Shown in pieces: positions 1 through 12,239 of a stretch of 64,000 nucleotides of DNA (position 1 is the first letter of the stretch; the number at the start of each line of letters is the position of its first letter). Under the pieces are notes generated by a model that was not told the DNA's origin, ran no database searches, and saw only the letters and a program-made list of their open reading frames with translations. Origin of the DNA: Podospora pseudoanserina (Eukaryota; Ascomycota; Sordariomycetes; Sordariales; Podosporaceae); the NCBI RefSeq assembly GCF_035222485.1, contig NC_085925.1, positions 2,542,001 through 2,606,000 on the forward strand. Reading direction: 5' to 3'. Position numbers and translations under genes: made by a program.

Positions 1-1899
<1,899 letters not shown>

Positions 1900-2196
1900 A
1901 AAGTATCGGGGGATGGTGTCTCATGTTATGTCATGGATTATAATGCTGTGAATGAAGTAATGAATATGCCAAACGTCTATGATGTCACGGCTTGAGCTTT
2001 GAGTTTGGTCACTGTTGGCCTTGAAAATGTATATAGATCAGGCAGGAAATCCGAGATCGATTACACTATGGCTTGCAGAATGTGTCATTTCACGTTACCT
2101 CCCCCTCATTGTGCCGGTCACATTGTCGACCGAGTTGCTTCCACATTGATCGCTTCATTACATTAACTTTAGATATACTCCTACCAAGCAGCATTA

Positions 2197-3165
2197 TTAC
2201 GCCTTCATTGGCCCCTGATCAGCCGCCCACTTAGCGTTTTTGGCCAGAAACTTTTGTCTGCACCTGCTGATGGGCTTAATTCTGCCCTCGAGCTTGATAT
2301 CCACCGGTGTAGTGTACCCAATGTAGTCAACCAAGACTGTATCTTGGGTGTCGAGGACGACCGGGTTCTTGAAGGGGGGGTACAAGAAGTTGTCACCACC
2401 TCCAGCCAGGAAATCCAGAGTCACAATGCGGTACTCGGCCGCCTTGTCCAGGGGCTTGCCGCCAATCGTGACAGCAACGAGTTTGGTGGTAGCCGAGGCG
2501 TCAGGGTTGTACTCGATGACGATTCCGCGGCTGACCTGCAACAGGGAGGTGACGGGACGGCCGTTGACCTGGTTGACCTTAGACATGATGCCCTCAAGAG
2601 TCGACCAGAGGAGCATGGCAATGCGGTTTCTCAGGGTTAGCCAAGGTTTAAAAGACGGAGAAAAGGGTATATACTCGGCCATGAAGTTGCCCAACAGGCA
2701 TTCTTGCTGCAGGCACAAGGACTGGTCCAACACCACCTTGCTCTCTCCCACAACCTGGGCGGCAAACTCTTCAAAAGGCTTCCTCCACCCGTCAATCTGA
2801 CTTTGCAGATCCTCGTCCTGAGCCGTCGTGTTTGTCAGGTGGATAGGGACTCCGTGGTAGTCCAGGATCCTGCCGGCGGCATCGTAGGTAACGTCAATGT
2901 AACCAATGTACTCGCCCCACGGATACGCCTGCACGATAAACACCTCCTCGCCCTCCGAGTTCTCAACAATGGTCGGGTACTTGCCCACCGCACCGGCAAA
3001 GTCACCCAGCGGGGTTTGGCTGTGGCCTCCCATGATCAAGTACAGGCCGTTGGCGTTGCGGGGAGACATGGGCCATGCAGTATGCACCGATGATAAGCAC
3101 ACGGCAAGTCGAAGATGCTCAAAATTCAACGGCCCGGTTCGAGCCGATAATGTTTGTGATGGCAT
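2197..3165 (-). pseudogene. 5'-nucleotidase / 2',3'-cyclic phosphodiesterase family remnant
   Basis: Intact family members (UshA/NT5E-like) are secreted or surface metallophosphoesterases of about 550-650 residues that remove phosphate from nucleotides. This 322-residue frame keeps only fragments. A short piece GPLNFEHLR from the N-terminal domain is joined directly to the metal-site motif GGHSQTPLGD, and is followed by most of the C-terminal substrate domain (LWSTLEGIMSKVNQVNG, LDFLAGGGDNF). The usual GGHSH is GGHSQ here, so a metal-ligand His is replaced by Gln. About 45 residues that should carry the N-G-G-I-R and F-P-F-G-N motifs are missing after FMAEYI. The two large internal losses and the lost ligand argue for a dead gene even though the frame is open. 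It converges on the broken katG. A spliced gene with unusual introns is the alternative, but I found no fitting splice sites. Confidence 0.65.
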
Positions 3166-3527
3166 GAGACAAAAGATGGATTGGAGATGTTGGTCTGATT
3201 TCCAGGCAGCTAATGGAAGGTCTGGAAAAGGGACTGGACTCGGACGACATCACCGCACTGTGCCGGGTACCTGCAGCATGACAAATTCTCAAGCGTCGCG
3301 TCAGAACCCATTGACTGTTCAAATACATTACTTGCGTCTTTATACTACTATCTTCGGGGTATCATAAGAAATCACAAGTCGGCAATGGCATATACATAAT
3401 ACATAATACACGTTTTTTGAACGACAGACATCGAGTATAACACTCGCACCATTGAGGTGAACCCCCTCCCCCCCCCCTCCTTTTTTTGTTGTTGTTTTGG
3501 CTTCCGCTTCGCCTTCGCGTCTCCAAA
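3166..3527. other. Intergenic gap, no gene seen
   Basis: Between the nucleotidase remnant and the 3' end of the rhodopsin-fold gene. It contains a C-run followed by a T-run near 3467-3487 and no convincing open frame on either strand. Confidence 0.5.
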
Positions 3528-4822
3528 TCACCATCCGTCTGGTTTTGCTACCCGCTCGGGCTTCCTGTGCTCATTTTGCACATTCGCCCCCATGGCATCC
3601 GGTTCCGTCAGCTCGGCGGTGCTGCAGTGGAACGAGCGCTCCTCGAGGATGATGTATTTGCCGTCGGCATCCATGTCGTTGATGGTGTCCAGCTGCGAGA
3701 TGGACTTGCTGCGCGAGCGTCCCTTGTTCTTAGCATAAGATCCGATGGTGACGACAGTGTTGGTGCGTCCAGTGTTTCCACGGTACCCGCCCCCTGATTT
3801 GGAGTTGCCGCCCGTTGGACCAGAGGTGCCCCCGAGAGCAGAGTTGCCGAATAGCTTCCTGATGAGGGGGTAGAGGCAGGGAATGCAGGCGCCAATGATG
3901 ACGCAGTTTGCTTCGATACTGTTTGCCAGGTTAGCATTGTCCGTCCACATGTTCCGTCAAGTTGCTTACTTTGTCCAGAGAACCACATCGTCGACGGTAT
4001 ACGTAAAGTCCACGACCTCGAGGAGGCCACTCAACGTGTAGCACTTGTAGCAAGTGATGACACCGGCACAGTATCCGAAGCCCAACGACGACGAAAGAGC
4101 CAGCTTCTTCCTCCAGTTGAGCTGCAGCTGGAAAAGAACGACGGTGGGATAGATGGCGAGATAAAAGTCGAAAAGAACCGAATAAATTCCGAGGGCCATG
4201 GCATAGTCGACCGTGATCTGACGGTCCCAGCATTTGCCTGGGGCGTCCAACCACTGCGCACGAGCTGGGGTGCATTGGGCAAAGTTGATGACGAGCATGC
4301 CAATGGCGAGGAGGCCATAGATGACCGAAACCACCCACATGACCATGCGGTGCGCCCGGCCCGGGTTCAAGATCTTGCGCAGCAAAACCACCACGGCAAA
4401 CTTGGGGATCGTAAAGGACGACACGCCAGGTACGAACGAGATGACGGTGTAATAGAGGGCTTTTTTGACATCTTCAGGGCTTAGGGTATCGAGATGTCTA
4501 CCACCACCATGCGAAATGGCGGCACCAGCCAGTCCAACATATATAACACAGAGAGTCTAACGGGGGCCCCGGGTCAGCTTCCAGTCCATCCAAGCGTGGC
4601 TTGCTTCGTTCGACATCAGCTTACAATGGAAAAGAGAGTGATGTAGTCGTCGAGGTAGATCTTGCCCATCGAGATCACTCTGCTGTACACTCTTGCCGCC
4701 ACAAACACGATGCCCAGCAACGTCATGGCCGACGTGACGCCTAGGATGGTTGGGCCCTTATTTTCGGCCGCATACCCAGGATAGGGCTCCACGAAAGGGG
4801 AAGAAGCTTCAGTGGCAGACAT
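3528..4822 (-). CDS. Rhodopsin-fold integral membrane protein (PTH11/SAT-type, fungal DUF family)
   Basis: Three exons splice cleanly: 4822-4625, 4556-3970 and 3918-3528, with donors GTAAGC and acceptors TTAG and ACAG. They encode 391 residues. The order is typical of fungal seven-helix rhodopsin-domain proteins: a short outer N-terminus, a first helix (about residues 25-45, ILGVTSAMTLLGIVFVAARV), the DDY motif after the first loop, hydrophobic helices in exon 2, the cysteine-containing outer loop AQCTPARAQW, and a last helix starting IEANCVIIGACIPCLYPL in exon 3. A polar Ser/Gly-rich tail of about 90 residues should face the cytosol. Relatives include receptor-like PTH11-group proteins and uncharacterised proteins next to secondary-metabolite genes. 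The ligand and role here are unknown. The start is the first Met in frame and gives the expected short N-terminus. No disruption is visible. Confidence 0.88.
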
Positions 4823-7800
4823 GTTGTCGAAGGATGGTCGTCCTCGTCGTCTTCGTCACAAGAAGAAAAGGTGTGGGAATCGAAAGGTGTTGTCGACCCA
4901 AGATGGGTGCTCTGCTGGTCGATCAAGACCAGGCCTGACCGTGAGGAAGATCCAGACAGACGGTACGGACGGGGACGGGGGATCCAGGAAAGTTGGGGAG
5001 CGGCAGGGTGATCTTTATCAAAACCTCGGGACCGTTCAAGAGGGCGAACCAGAGGCCCTATCACGGGTAGGTCAACCGCCACTGGAAAAAAGGCATTTGG
5101 GGAGCGTCAAACGCAACCATGGGACTCGCTTACACGCCAGGGTAGCAGCGATGTGTTTCTCTGAATGTCTGACCGGTGTGATGGACGTTGGGGGTCCTGC
5201 TCGACGCAACAGATGCAAGGCACCCGAAAACCGAACCCGGCCTGCAGGGAGCCCAGCGGTGGGTCACGGGCAGAGCTGAAGACTGACAGTGGATCATCAT
5301 GAGATTCTTCGACTCAGGCCCGCAGCATGAGCATCTCTGAAGGGAAGCACGGACAGGCCGTCAGCATGTGGCACGCAACGCTAAAACAACTTGAGCTGCC
5401 ATTACCGACCAAGATCCCAACGCATGGTCAATCGCTCAGTGCTTAACTCGAGTAAAGGGCTTTTCAGAACCTCTCTATCCCCACCATTATCGCCATCGTC
5501 CGCCGTTGCTTCTCCATTGCACAAAGTATAAACGGAAATGGCCTCTCATGCTCTTCACTTTATCCGCACCCAGTGACATGGAAGGTGAACAATGGACAGG
5601 GCTCGGTACCTTGGCAGGTCCCATCAAGGCTTGGCGGTGGTTGTGTGGCAGGGCTCTGCTGCTGCAGATGTCCCAGCTGATTTCATCGGATGTTATCAGC
5701 GGAATCACCCCGCTTCTCTTACACGACGGGGCACTGCGGAGCAGGGATACGGATCGTACGACTTCACGCTCGGTCGTCTCTCTCACATTCGGGATGGTTT
5801 TTCTGCAGCGGTTTCTTGACTTGCCGCAAACAAGAGCAACAACAACACGGCACGGCACGGCAGACCAGAGAGGTTGTCTCGGTCCGGGATGTCACAGGTC
5901 GGGAAACTGTGTTCTTGCCGTCCCACCAGTCTCAGCAGCACAACACAGGAATTGCCGGTAGCTATCATTAGACACTCCACAGGACTGTGTTGTAGTGTGC
6001 ACTATCTGGCGGGTAGAATGGAGAACATCGGCCAGTTGAAAGAGGAAAAAGACCGGGCAAACACCGTGCGCAGTGTCGGCAGGCTAAAATCAGGACCTCG
6101 ATCTCAACGGTCAATCCGCCAATGGACAGCACTAAGGATAAGAAGCAATCTCTTCACCTTGCTTGCATAAAGAACCCCGAATAACATGATTGCTGCATCC
6201 GGCCGACTGCAGAGAATACAACATGAGTGAAGAAATGTCAGTCACACATTGAAGTGATGCTGGCAGAGGCAGGGCGGCCCCTTTTCCTCCTTACCCTTTC
6301 GGAAGTTGTGTACTCTACCCCCTTTCCATTTGCGTCCTTGCTAACAGAGGCCAATGGCAAATGGCAAGCTGCACAGTCAACCCAGTCCATACAAAGCTCC
6401 GACACTCGTGGGATTGCGTGGAGGACGCTGGAGATCCGCATGCCGATGCGATAACGGCATTGGCAAGGGCTTCTCTCCACATGCTCCACGGTATCCGTTC
6501 AACTACGATTTTAGCCTATCGTTCAGGAGTTCGGACGACGTTTTGTTTCCATCACGCTCACAAGGCAAAACAGACAAGACTTTTAGCAACGCGTGTTAGA
6601 AACAGATAGCTCCTGCCAAGCTACCTCGGTCTGTTCTGCAGTAACCCGGGATCCGAGCGAGTACTCGTGGAAGCCCCTGGCGTGTTTTTATTTGGTTAGC
6701 TGATGGCATGATGTTCCCAAAGAGGGCAACCAGCCGAGGGCTGGGCGAGAAGGCTGCGAAGTGGCAAGCTAAGGTACCTTACGGTGCTGCCCTCAGATAA
6801 AGAGAAGGGACGCAGTTTGTTGCTGGCCTCGTGCAGCCTTCCTCTCAGAAGTCTTGACACATGCAGAGTTGCTGGTCCCTTTTATCGTCAACTCGGTCAA
6901 GCAAGGACATGGGATGGGTAATTCCGCGAAAGTTCAGATTCTGAACCCTGCCACTGATCCTTCACCCCACAGTCTAGGCTAACATTAACCCTGCAGCCGC
7001 AATGGACCCCTCTTTCTTTTCCAGCCACGGTCATTCCCCGCCAATCAGCGTCATCAGATACTAAAGAAAGGCTGGGGAAGCTGAAAAAGAACTGAAAAGG
7101 TCCAGAAGGCCTCCCTTCCTGGCAACAAGCCCCCGGGACGTGAATTGCTTTTGGTGATTGCCGCTCGGACTGGGGTCGAGTCGAGGCAGAGTGGCAGACA
7201 AAACTCGGGGCAGGCAATGGCAGGATGAGTGCGGATAAGAAATAATATTCATGCATTCCATTTCTGATGTCACCCACATCCCGTACCAACAATGCTCGAG
7301 GTCACATTGGTATACTATTCTCCACTCACCCAATCTTCTCCTGGTCTTCATTCGCGTTTGGTATCGTTGCGTTTGTTTTGGTGGTGAAAGATAGCCAGCA
7401 CCACGTTCCTCTTCGCCATGCCCTGGGTATTCGGACCGGGTCTGTTGTGGCATTATAGCACTAGGTAATTAGTACAGTCTAACCTCATTTTCCTCGTCGA
7501 GGTCACTTCCAAGACTGCCGAGGTGAGCAGTGGGCGGGGTACAGCTGGTCAAAGCGAAGTTCTTCAGGGTCGCAGTGCAGCTCACTGCCTTCGCCAACAG
7601 CATGCGTGGTGCTGTCGGCAATGCAGCTGCAGCGGAAATTTTAATGATGTCTGCAGGCCATCATATCGTTGGCGCAGGTGGTCGAGCCGCTAAGAGGGGG
7701 TTATTCCATGTCTGTCAAAGTCTTTGACCTTTTCCAAGTCTTGTCCATTGTTTCTTAAACCAAATGACGAGGACTGGACAAGACGATATATCCCAAAAGT

Positions 7801-8156
7801 CTTTGTCATCGGCGAGTTGCATTGCAACGTTGCCTGGAGGAAAGAGGAACAGCCTGGGGTGCTATTGGATTCTGCTCGCCGGCGTCACCATATCCGGGGA
7901 CCTGACGAGACCCGTCTCCTCTCCTTTCCGGCGAACATCCTCGACTACCACGTGGAACTGGGGCTCGGCAGCGGACGGTGACCGGGCAGGTTAAATAGCA
8001 CTGGACATCCACCCCCTTCAACCTTTTCATCTTGTTGCAGCAGTCACTTCCAGCTTCAGTCACTCATTTCTCCCCCAGCTGCAGCTCTCTCCGCACACTC
8101 GGTCGCTTCCGTACGCGTATTTTTCCTCATTATTAGCCCCCCGGGTTGCAACCATC
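4823..8156. other. 3.3-kb gene-free interval
   Basis: This separates the divergent rhodopsin-fold and rhodanese genes and must hold both promoters. Base composition is ordinary, frames are short and overlap on both strands, and none carries a domain I recognise. The stretch just upstream of the rhodanese (about 7990-8150) has a TATA-like TTAAATAG at 7991-7998 followed by pyrimidine-rich DNA, a common fungal core-promoter layout. I see no repeats or RNA genes. Confidence 0.45.
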
Positions 8157-9149
8157 ATGCTGCCTTCTCTGGTTCTCCTTCCGGCCATTGCCGGCCTCCT
8201 CCCCTCCGTCTCGGCCGCGGCTCTCTCGAGCAACGCCCAAAAGATCGAAGACCGTGCCATCACTCCCCTTGCATGCCTCTTCTTTGGTGATATCGTTTCG
8301 CCATGGTGGCTCAACAGATGCAAGCAGCACCTCGACATGGTGGTCATTGACCTCCGGTCCGCTGAAGAGTATGCCGTTTCCCACATCCCCGGCAGTATCA
8401 GCGCTCCCTTTGAGCCCATCTCCGCCTGGTCTCAGATGGGCCCCGGCGATCTCCTTCTCGAGCTCCCAGAGTACAATGACCTCGCCGCCTTCCTCGGCTC
8501 CATCGGCGTGGGAAACTCCCCATCCACCGCCACCAAGATCGTTCTCGTCAACGGCGTCGGTGTTCCCGCCTTCCCTCAGGCTGCCGGGCCCCGTGTGGCC
8601 CTGACCCTCAAGTTTGCCGGTCTCTCCACGGGCCGTGTTGCTATCCTGGATGGTGGATTCCCTGCCTGGACCTCCGAGTCTCTTCCCAGCACCACCGAGG
8701 TTCCCGTCCCTGTTCCCAAGACCTTCATCTCCTCTCCTGACAGGAGCTTCCTCGTCGACATCAACTACGTCGCCTCCAAGATCAACAAGAACAGACAGGG
8801 CATCTTCATCCTCGACGGCCGTGACCAGGCTGTCTACAACGGCTCTATCCTCGAAGAGTGGGCTCAGAGACCCGGCCACATTCCTTCGGCCAAGAACCTC
8901 CCCACACAGAAGGTCTGGAACCCTGATGGAAGCTTCAAGAGCACCTTTGAACTTCTCGCCCTGCTCCGCCAGCAAATCGGCTATGGCGCTTCTCGTTCAT
9001 ACGGTGAGATCATTGTGAGCTGCGGCGTTGGCGGATACGCCTCGGGGCTTTACTGGGTGCTCACGAGAATGCTTGGATTCGACAATGTGAAGTTCTTTGA
9101 CGGAAGCGCCCAGCAGTGGAGCAATGAGGGCTACCCTATGGAGTTGTAG
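8157..9149 (+). CDS. Secreted two-domain rhodanese-like sulfurtransferase
   Basis: Intronless, 330 residues. Rhodaneses move a sulfane sulfur from thiosulfate or 3-mercaptopyruvate to an acceptor by way of a cysteine persulfide. Domain 1 (about residues 50-185) has VVIDLRSAEEYAVSHIPGSI; domain 2 (about 205-325) has FILDGRDQAVYNG and a C-terminal active-site loop starting SCGVGGYAS, with the catalytic Cys at about residue 289. The loop CGVGGYAS differs from the usual CGTGVTA (mercaptopyruvate type) and CRKGVTA (thiosulfate type), so substrate choice cannot be read from it. The N-terminus, about 20 hydrophobic residues ending in SVSAAAL, looks like a secretory signal peptide, which is unusual for this mostly mitochondrial or cytosolic family. 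The start is the first Met and directly begins the signal. Confidence 0.88.
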   Translation: MLPSLVLLPAIAGLLPSVSAAALSSNAQKIEDRAITPLACLFFGDIVSPWWLNRCKQHLDMVVIDLRSAEEYAVSHIPGSISAPFEPISAWSQMGPGDLLLELPEYNDLAAFLGSIGVGNSPSTATKIVLVNGVGVPAFPQAAGPRVALTLKFAGLSTGRVAILDGGFPAWTSESLPSTTEVPVPVPKTFISSPDRSFLVDINYVASKINKNRQGIFILDGRDQAVYNGSILEEWAQRPGHIPSAKNLPTQKVWNPDGSFKSTFELLALLRQQIGYGASRSYGEIIVSCGVGGYASGLYWVLTRMLGFDNVKFFDGSAQQWSNEGYPMEL

Positions 9150-10498
9150 CCACAGAATGGAGGAGTGAAGAGTGGGGCTTTTTTATATAATAATAGTTAA
9201 ACAGTGTACCTTTGCAATTGGACATGGATTTGAACTTGGTGGTCGTGATCTTGGTGTTTCGAATCGCGATTGTTTTTGGTCTCTAATTTTGAGCCTTTTC
9301 GATGTCTGATGCCAAGATTGAGCTTGTACCAGACAGACCATTCGTACTGTAGACTAGCGTCATGGATGAGATAAGATGGTTGGCCATCAATCGGTACACT
9401 CTGCAGCACTGTGGGCCCAACCTTTTTAATCAGACCTCACCCTTTTTTCTCACATGCACCACATGTCTGCGCAGAAATGGATCACGATATTTTTGTGGCG
9501 AACCACACTTCAGATGGACCACAAAGTGGATGGGCAGCAACAACCAAAGTCAACAGAACAGGGATATCTTGGTATCAATTGTCTGCATCGGTGAGGTGTG
9601 CGTGATGCTTCGGAAATTACTTGTGTCTGTGCTCGCTTGGTCTCCTTGGCGTGTATCATTCATGAATCACACCTCAATGCCCCCTTCAAAAAAATCCGAG
9701 TTGTTTATTGACTGAAGAATTTGTTAAGACACAGGGGGAACAATCACTACTACAACACAACTGATACAGGAGGAGGCAATGAGCCTGAGTGAAACGCTCT
9801 TCCGTCAGTGTGGTATTGCCTGTTGTTTACCGAGTGAGACTGTTATAGTTTGGGACAATGAGACTGGAAATGGGTTCCTCCCCGATGCAAGAAGCCCAAA
9901 AGAGGTGAGGCAACGTCCCTTTTTGACCGATATCGAGATTTTGACGTGACCACAAAATTTTCTTTGATGGATCGTGGCTGAGGTATCTTCCATGTTGGAG
10001 TCTGCCGTGTGCCCGAGTTCACAAAGAAGGTTTGGTGATGCTTGGCATCCAAACCACCTCTTTTTAGTGTAGGTAGTTTCACCACTCGGAGAATTAAATG
10101 CCTTCCTTCATGTTCGGGTTGTCAACGGCCGCTAAGACTTGAGACTTGAGACAAGCATATCTGTCGTCTAAATAGCGCAGAACTAAGCATTTGTCCAAAA
10201 GTCCTTCACACCACGAAGGATTTTCACCTTCAGGTAATAGCAAAAGGCCTCACCAACGAACCTGCGATGAAGGCAATTGACCTGGGCATTAGTGCGCTGA
10301 TGTAGTACTCACGTACTCCCGTCACTGTCACTGTTGCACACAAGTCGGAGCTTTCTTATTTGTTGGGGATTGCAAAAAAGAACAACTTTATGTGGCAATG
10401 TGGTGATATCAAGTCAATTCCCAGTCGATTTTGGCCGTGGGAGCTCTGCCGAATCGTCATTTGATGCAGATAACTCCACAAAAGTGTGCAAAAGAATA
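9150..10498. other. Intergenic gap, no gene seen
   Basis: Between the rhodanese and the tRNA gene. An AT-rich patch right after the rhodanese stop (TTTTTATATAATAATAG) probably marks the 3' end of its transcript. The rest has only short frames without recognisable domains. Confidence 0.45.
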
Positions 10499-10587
10499 TG
10501 CGGTTTATGTGGATCGAACACATGACCTTCAGATTAATGATTGAAGTGGACTTCAGTCTGACGCTCTCCCAACTGAGCTAAACCCGC
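10499..10587 (-). tRNA. tRNA-Phe (GAA) with intron
   Basis: The minus strand reads as a full cloverleaf. It has acceptor arm GCGGGTT paired with AAACCGC plus discriminator A, D arm GCTC-AGTTGGGA-GAGC, anticodon stem TCAGA/TCTGA around loop CTGAAGA (anticodon GAA), variable loop AGGTC, and T arm ATGTG-TTCGATC-CACAT. About 16 nt (TCCACTTCAATCATTA) interrupt the gene after the base 3' of the anticodon, the normal place for a nuclear tRNA intron. Without the intron it closely matches the Neurospora crassa tRNA-Phe as I recall it, including the odd G-A at pair 5-68. The internal A and B boxes are intact, so it should be transcribed by RNA polymerase III. Confidence 0.93.
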
Positions 10588-11246
10588 AAACTTGGATGGC
10601 TCAGCAACCAGTCTTTTGGTCTGAATAGCAGTGGCTGTTGACTGTACATGTCACACCACATGGTAAATAAACAACAGTAGGTAAATATTGGTGAACAAAC
10701 ATGTGGAAGTAAATTGTTTTGAACAATGAGATTGCAATGGGTTCTATAGAATATAAGAAGGCTGTCAAGTATACCTACTCGTGAAAAGCCAGCTAATTGG
10801 AAATGATGATCAAGTTCACTTTGCAAGATCATGAATTGGTCTCACATCATGATAATAGCTATGTAGCAGGTTTAATAGGGGTTGAATGATAGTCTACAGT
10901 GCCATTTCTTCTGTGTGGGGGAGGCTTATCTACCAGTTGAATGGTACTGGCGACATTTCAGGTTCATGATGCCAATGTTATTGCCGCTGACACCTCTCAA
11001 CATATCATCAACCGAGGGTCCCACGCCTTCATGAGAAACTTAAGACCTGTCCATAACACAACTCAAATAAACAGCACTGCATAACGTGAATAAAGCCAAA
11101 GGATAGAACACAAGTGTTGAAATGCGATACAAAGGCCTTCAAAGACAGTGAAAAGGTGTTGTAAGGTAGTTCAACCGACATTGAAAGCTAGTTTTCAGGT
11201 CTTTGGAGATAGCAACAGGCCCTAAAAGATTGTTGATGGGGGCTTA
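10588..11246. other. Intergenic gap, no gene seen
   Basis: Upstream flank of the tRNA gene and left flank of the RNase H relic. No open frame with recognisable content and no obvious repeat. Confidence 0.45.
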
Positions 11247-12239
11247 ATGATATCTCACAGTGCCCCTGAGGTATCTTGTTTGGGGTGTGGAACACAGAAA
11301 AGCAACCCCCAAACAATTCATTCGGCCTTTATGTTACTCGCGACAATATTTACGGTAGAGATAACATGCACCGTCGTAATCGAGGGTAATCGCACATCCC
11401 CTCTCCTCCCGATCCGCACCGCACAACATTCCTGGAACAAACCTTCCTCTCTGGGAGACATAAACCTGGTTTACTTCAGCGACGGCTCAGCAAACAAGAG
11501 ACCAGCGGCATGTTCTTCCTGCCCCGACCCCAAAGACCAATCAAAGTGTGGCGGCTACGCCATCGTATGCAAAGAATCCTGCCCCGGTGATGCTGGCCAT
11601 GGCGAGGTACACGCCTGCGGATGGTCCATATCCCCCGTCCTGCACAACCACCTAGCTGAAGCAATCGCGGTCCTCTAGACTCTCACCCACGCGCTCCAGC
11701 AGCTGCGCCCGGCCGCACTCAACCGTCCTCTCCCAAAAAGAGCCAGCTTACAAGTTTTCACCGACAGCCAGGGTGTGCTGAAACTAATCGCCTCAGGCAA
11801 GCACCCGCATGCCAGCCCAGTCTTGTCCCGGTTTTGGTCGCTCGTCCTGAACAAGACCGACACAGCAGCGTAGGAGCTGGCCGTGTTAACCAAGATCAAC
11901 ATCATCCTGCACTGGATAGCCAGCCACCTCCCAGAGGACAAGGCCCCCAAGGCAAAACCGCACTCCCTGGCTGACAAGCTGGTCGGCAAGGCCACGCAAA
12001 GGGGCCAAGCGCTGGCCTCTGACAAGAAAACGGGGTTGTATAAAGAGTTGGATGAAACCACCGGGGTGTTCAGTGCGTTCGAGCACGAGTTTTTCCAGGC
12101 TTATGTTGTTGTGGGGGGTGTACCGTTGCCTACAATGCCGAAGGCCATCATGTCCCACTACAAATCGTCTAGCGTGGTCGCTAGTGTCGCCTCGCCGCTG
12201 CTACTACCACACCTAGAGACGACCAGAGTAGCCCTCTGA
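11247..12239 (+). pseudogene. Stand-alone RNase H-fold gene with two in-frame stops
   Basis: One continuous frame of about 330 codons carries an RNase H domain from about 11460 to 12000. All four acidic positions of the RNase H active site are visible: D in YFSDGS, E in HLAEAIAVL, D in VFTDSQG and D in HSLADKL, together with an LHWIASHLP strand that resembles the family's HW-x-x-x-H segment. An RNase H cuts RNA in RNA-DNA hybrids. Two stops break the frame, TAG at 11676-11678 and TAG at 11871-11873. Each could come from CAG by a CpA-to-TpA change, as expected from RIP. Many fungal genomes carry multicopy single RNase H genes of this kind, perhaps derived from LINE retrotransposons. There is no reverse transcriptase next to it. 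It is probably dead; read-through or sequencing error is less likely. Confidence 0.7.

Noticed and set aside
8133-8975. 280-codon minus-strand frame across the rhodanese
   Set aside because: Antisense shadow; Gly/Glu-rich, without a motif, and the sense frame carries the complete rhodanese.
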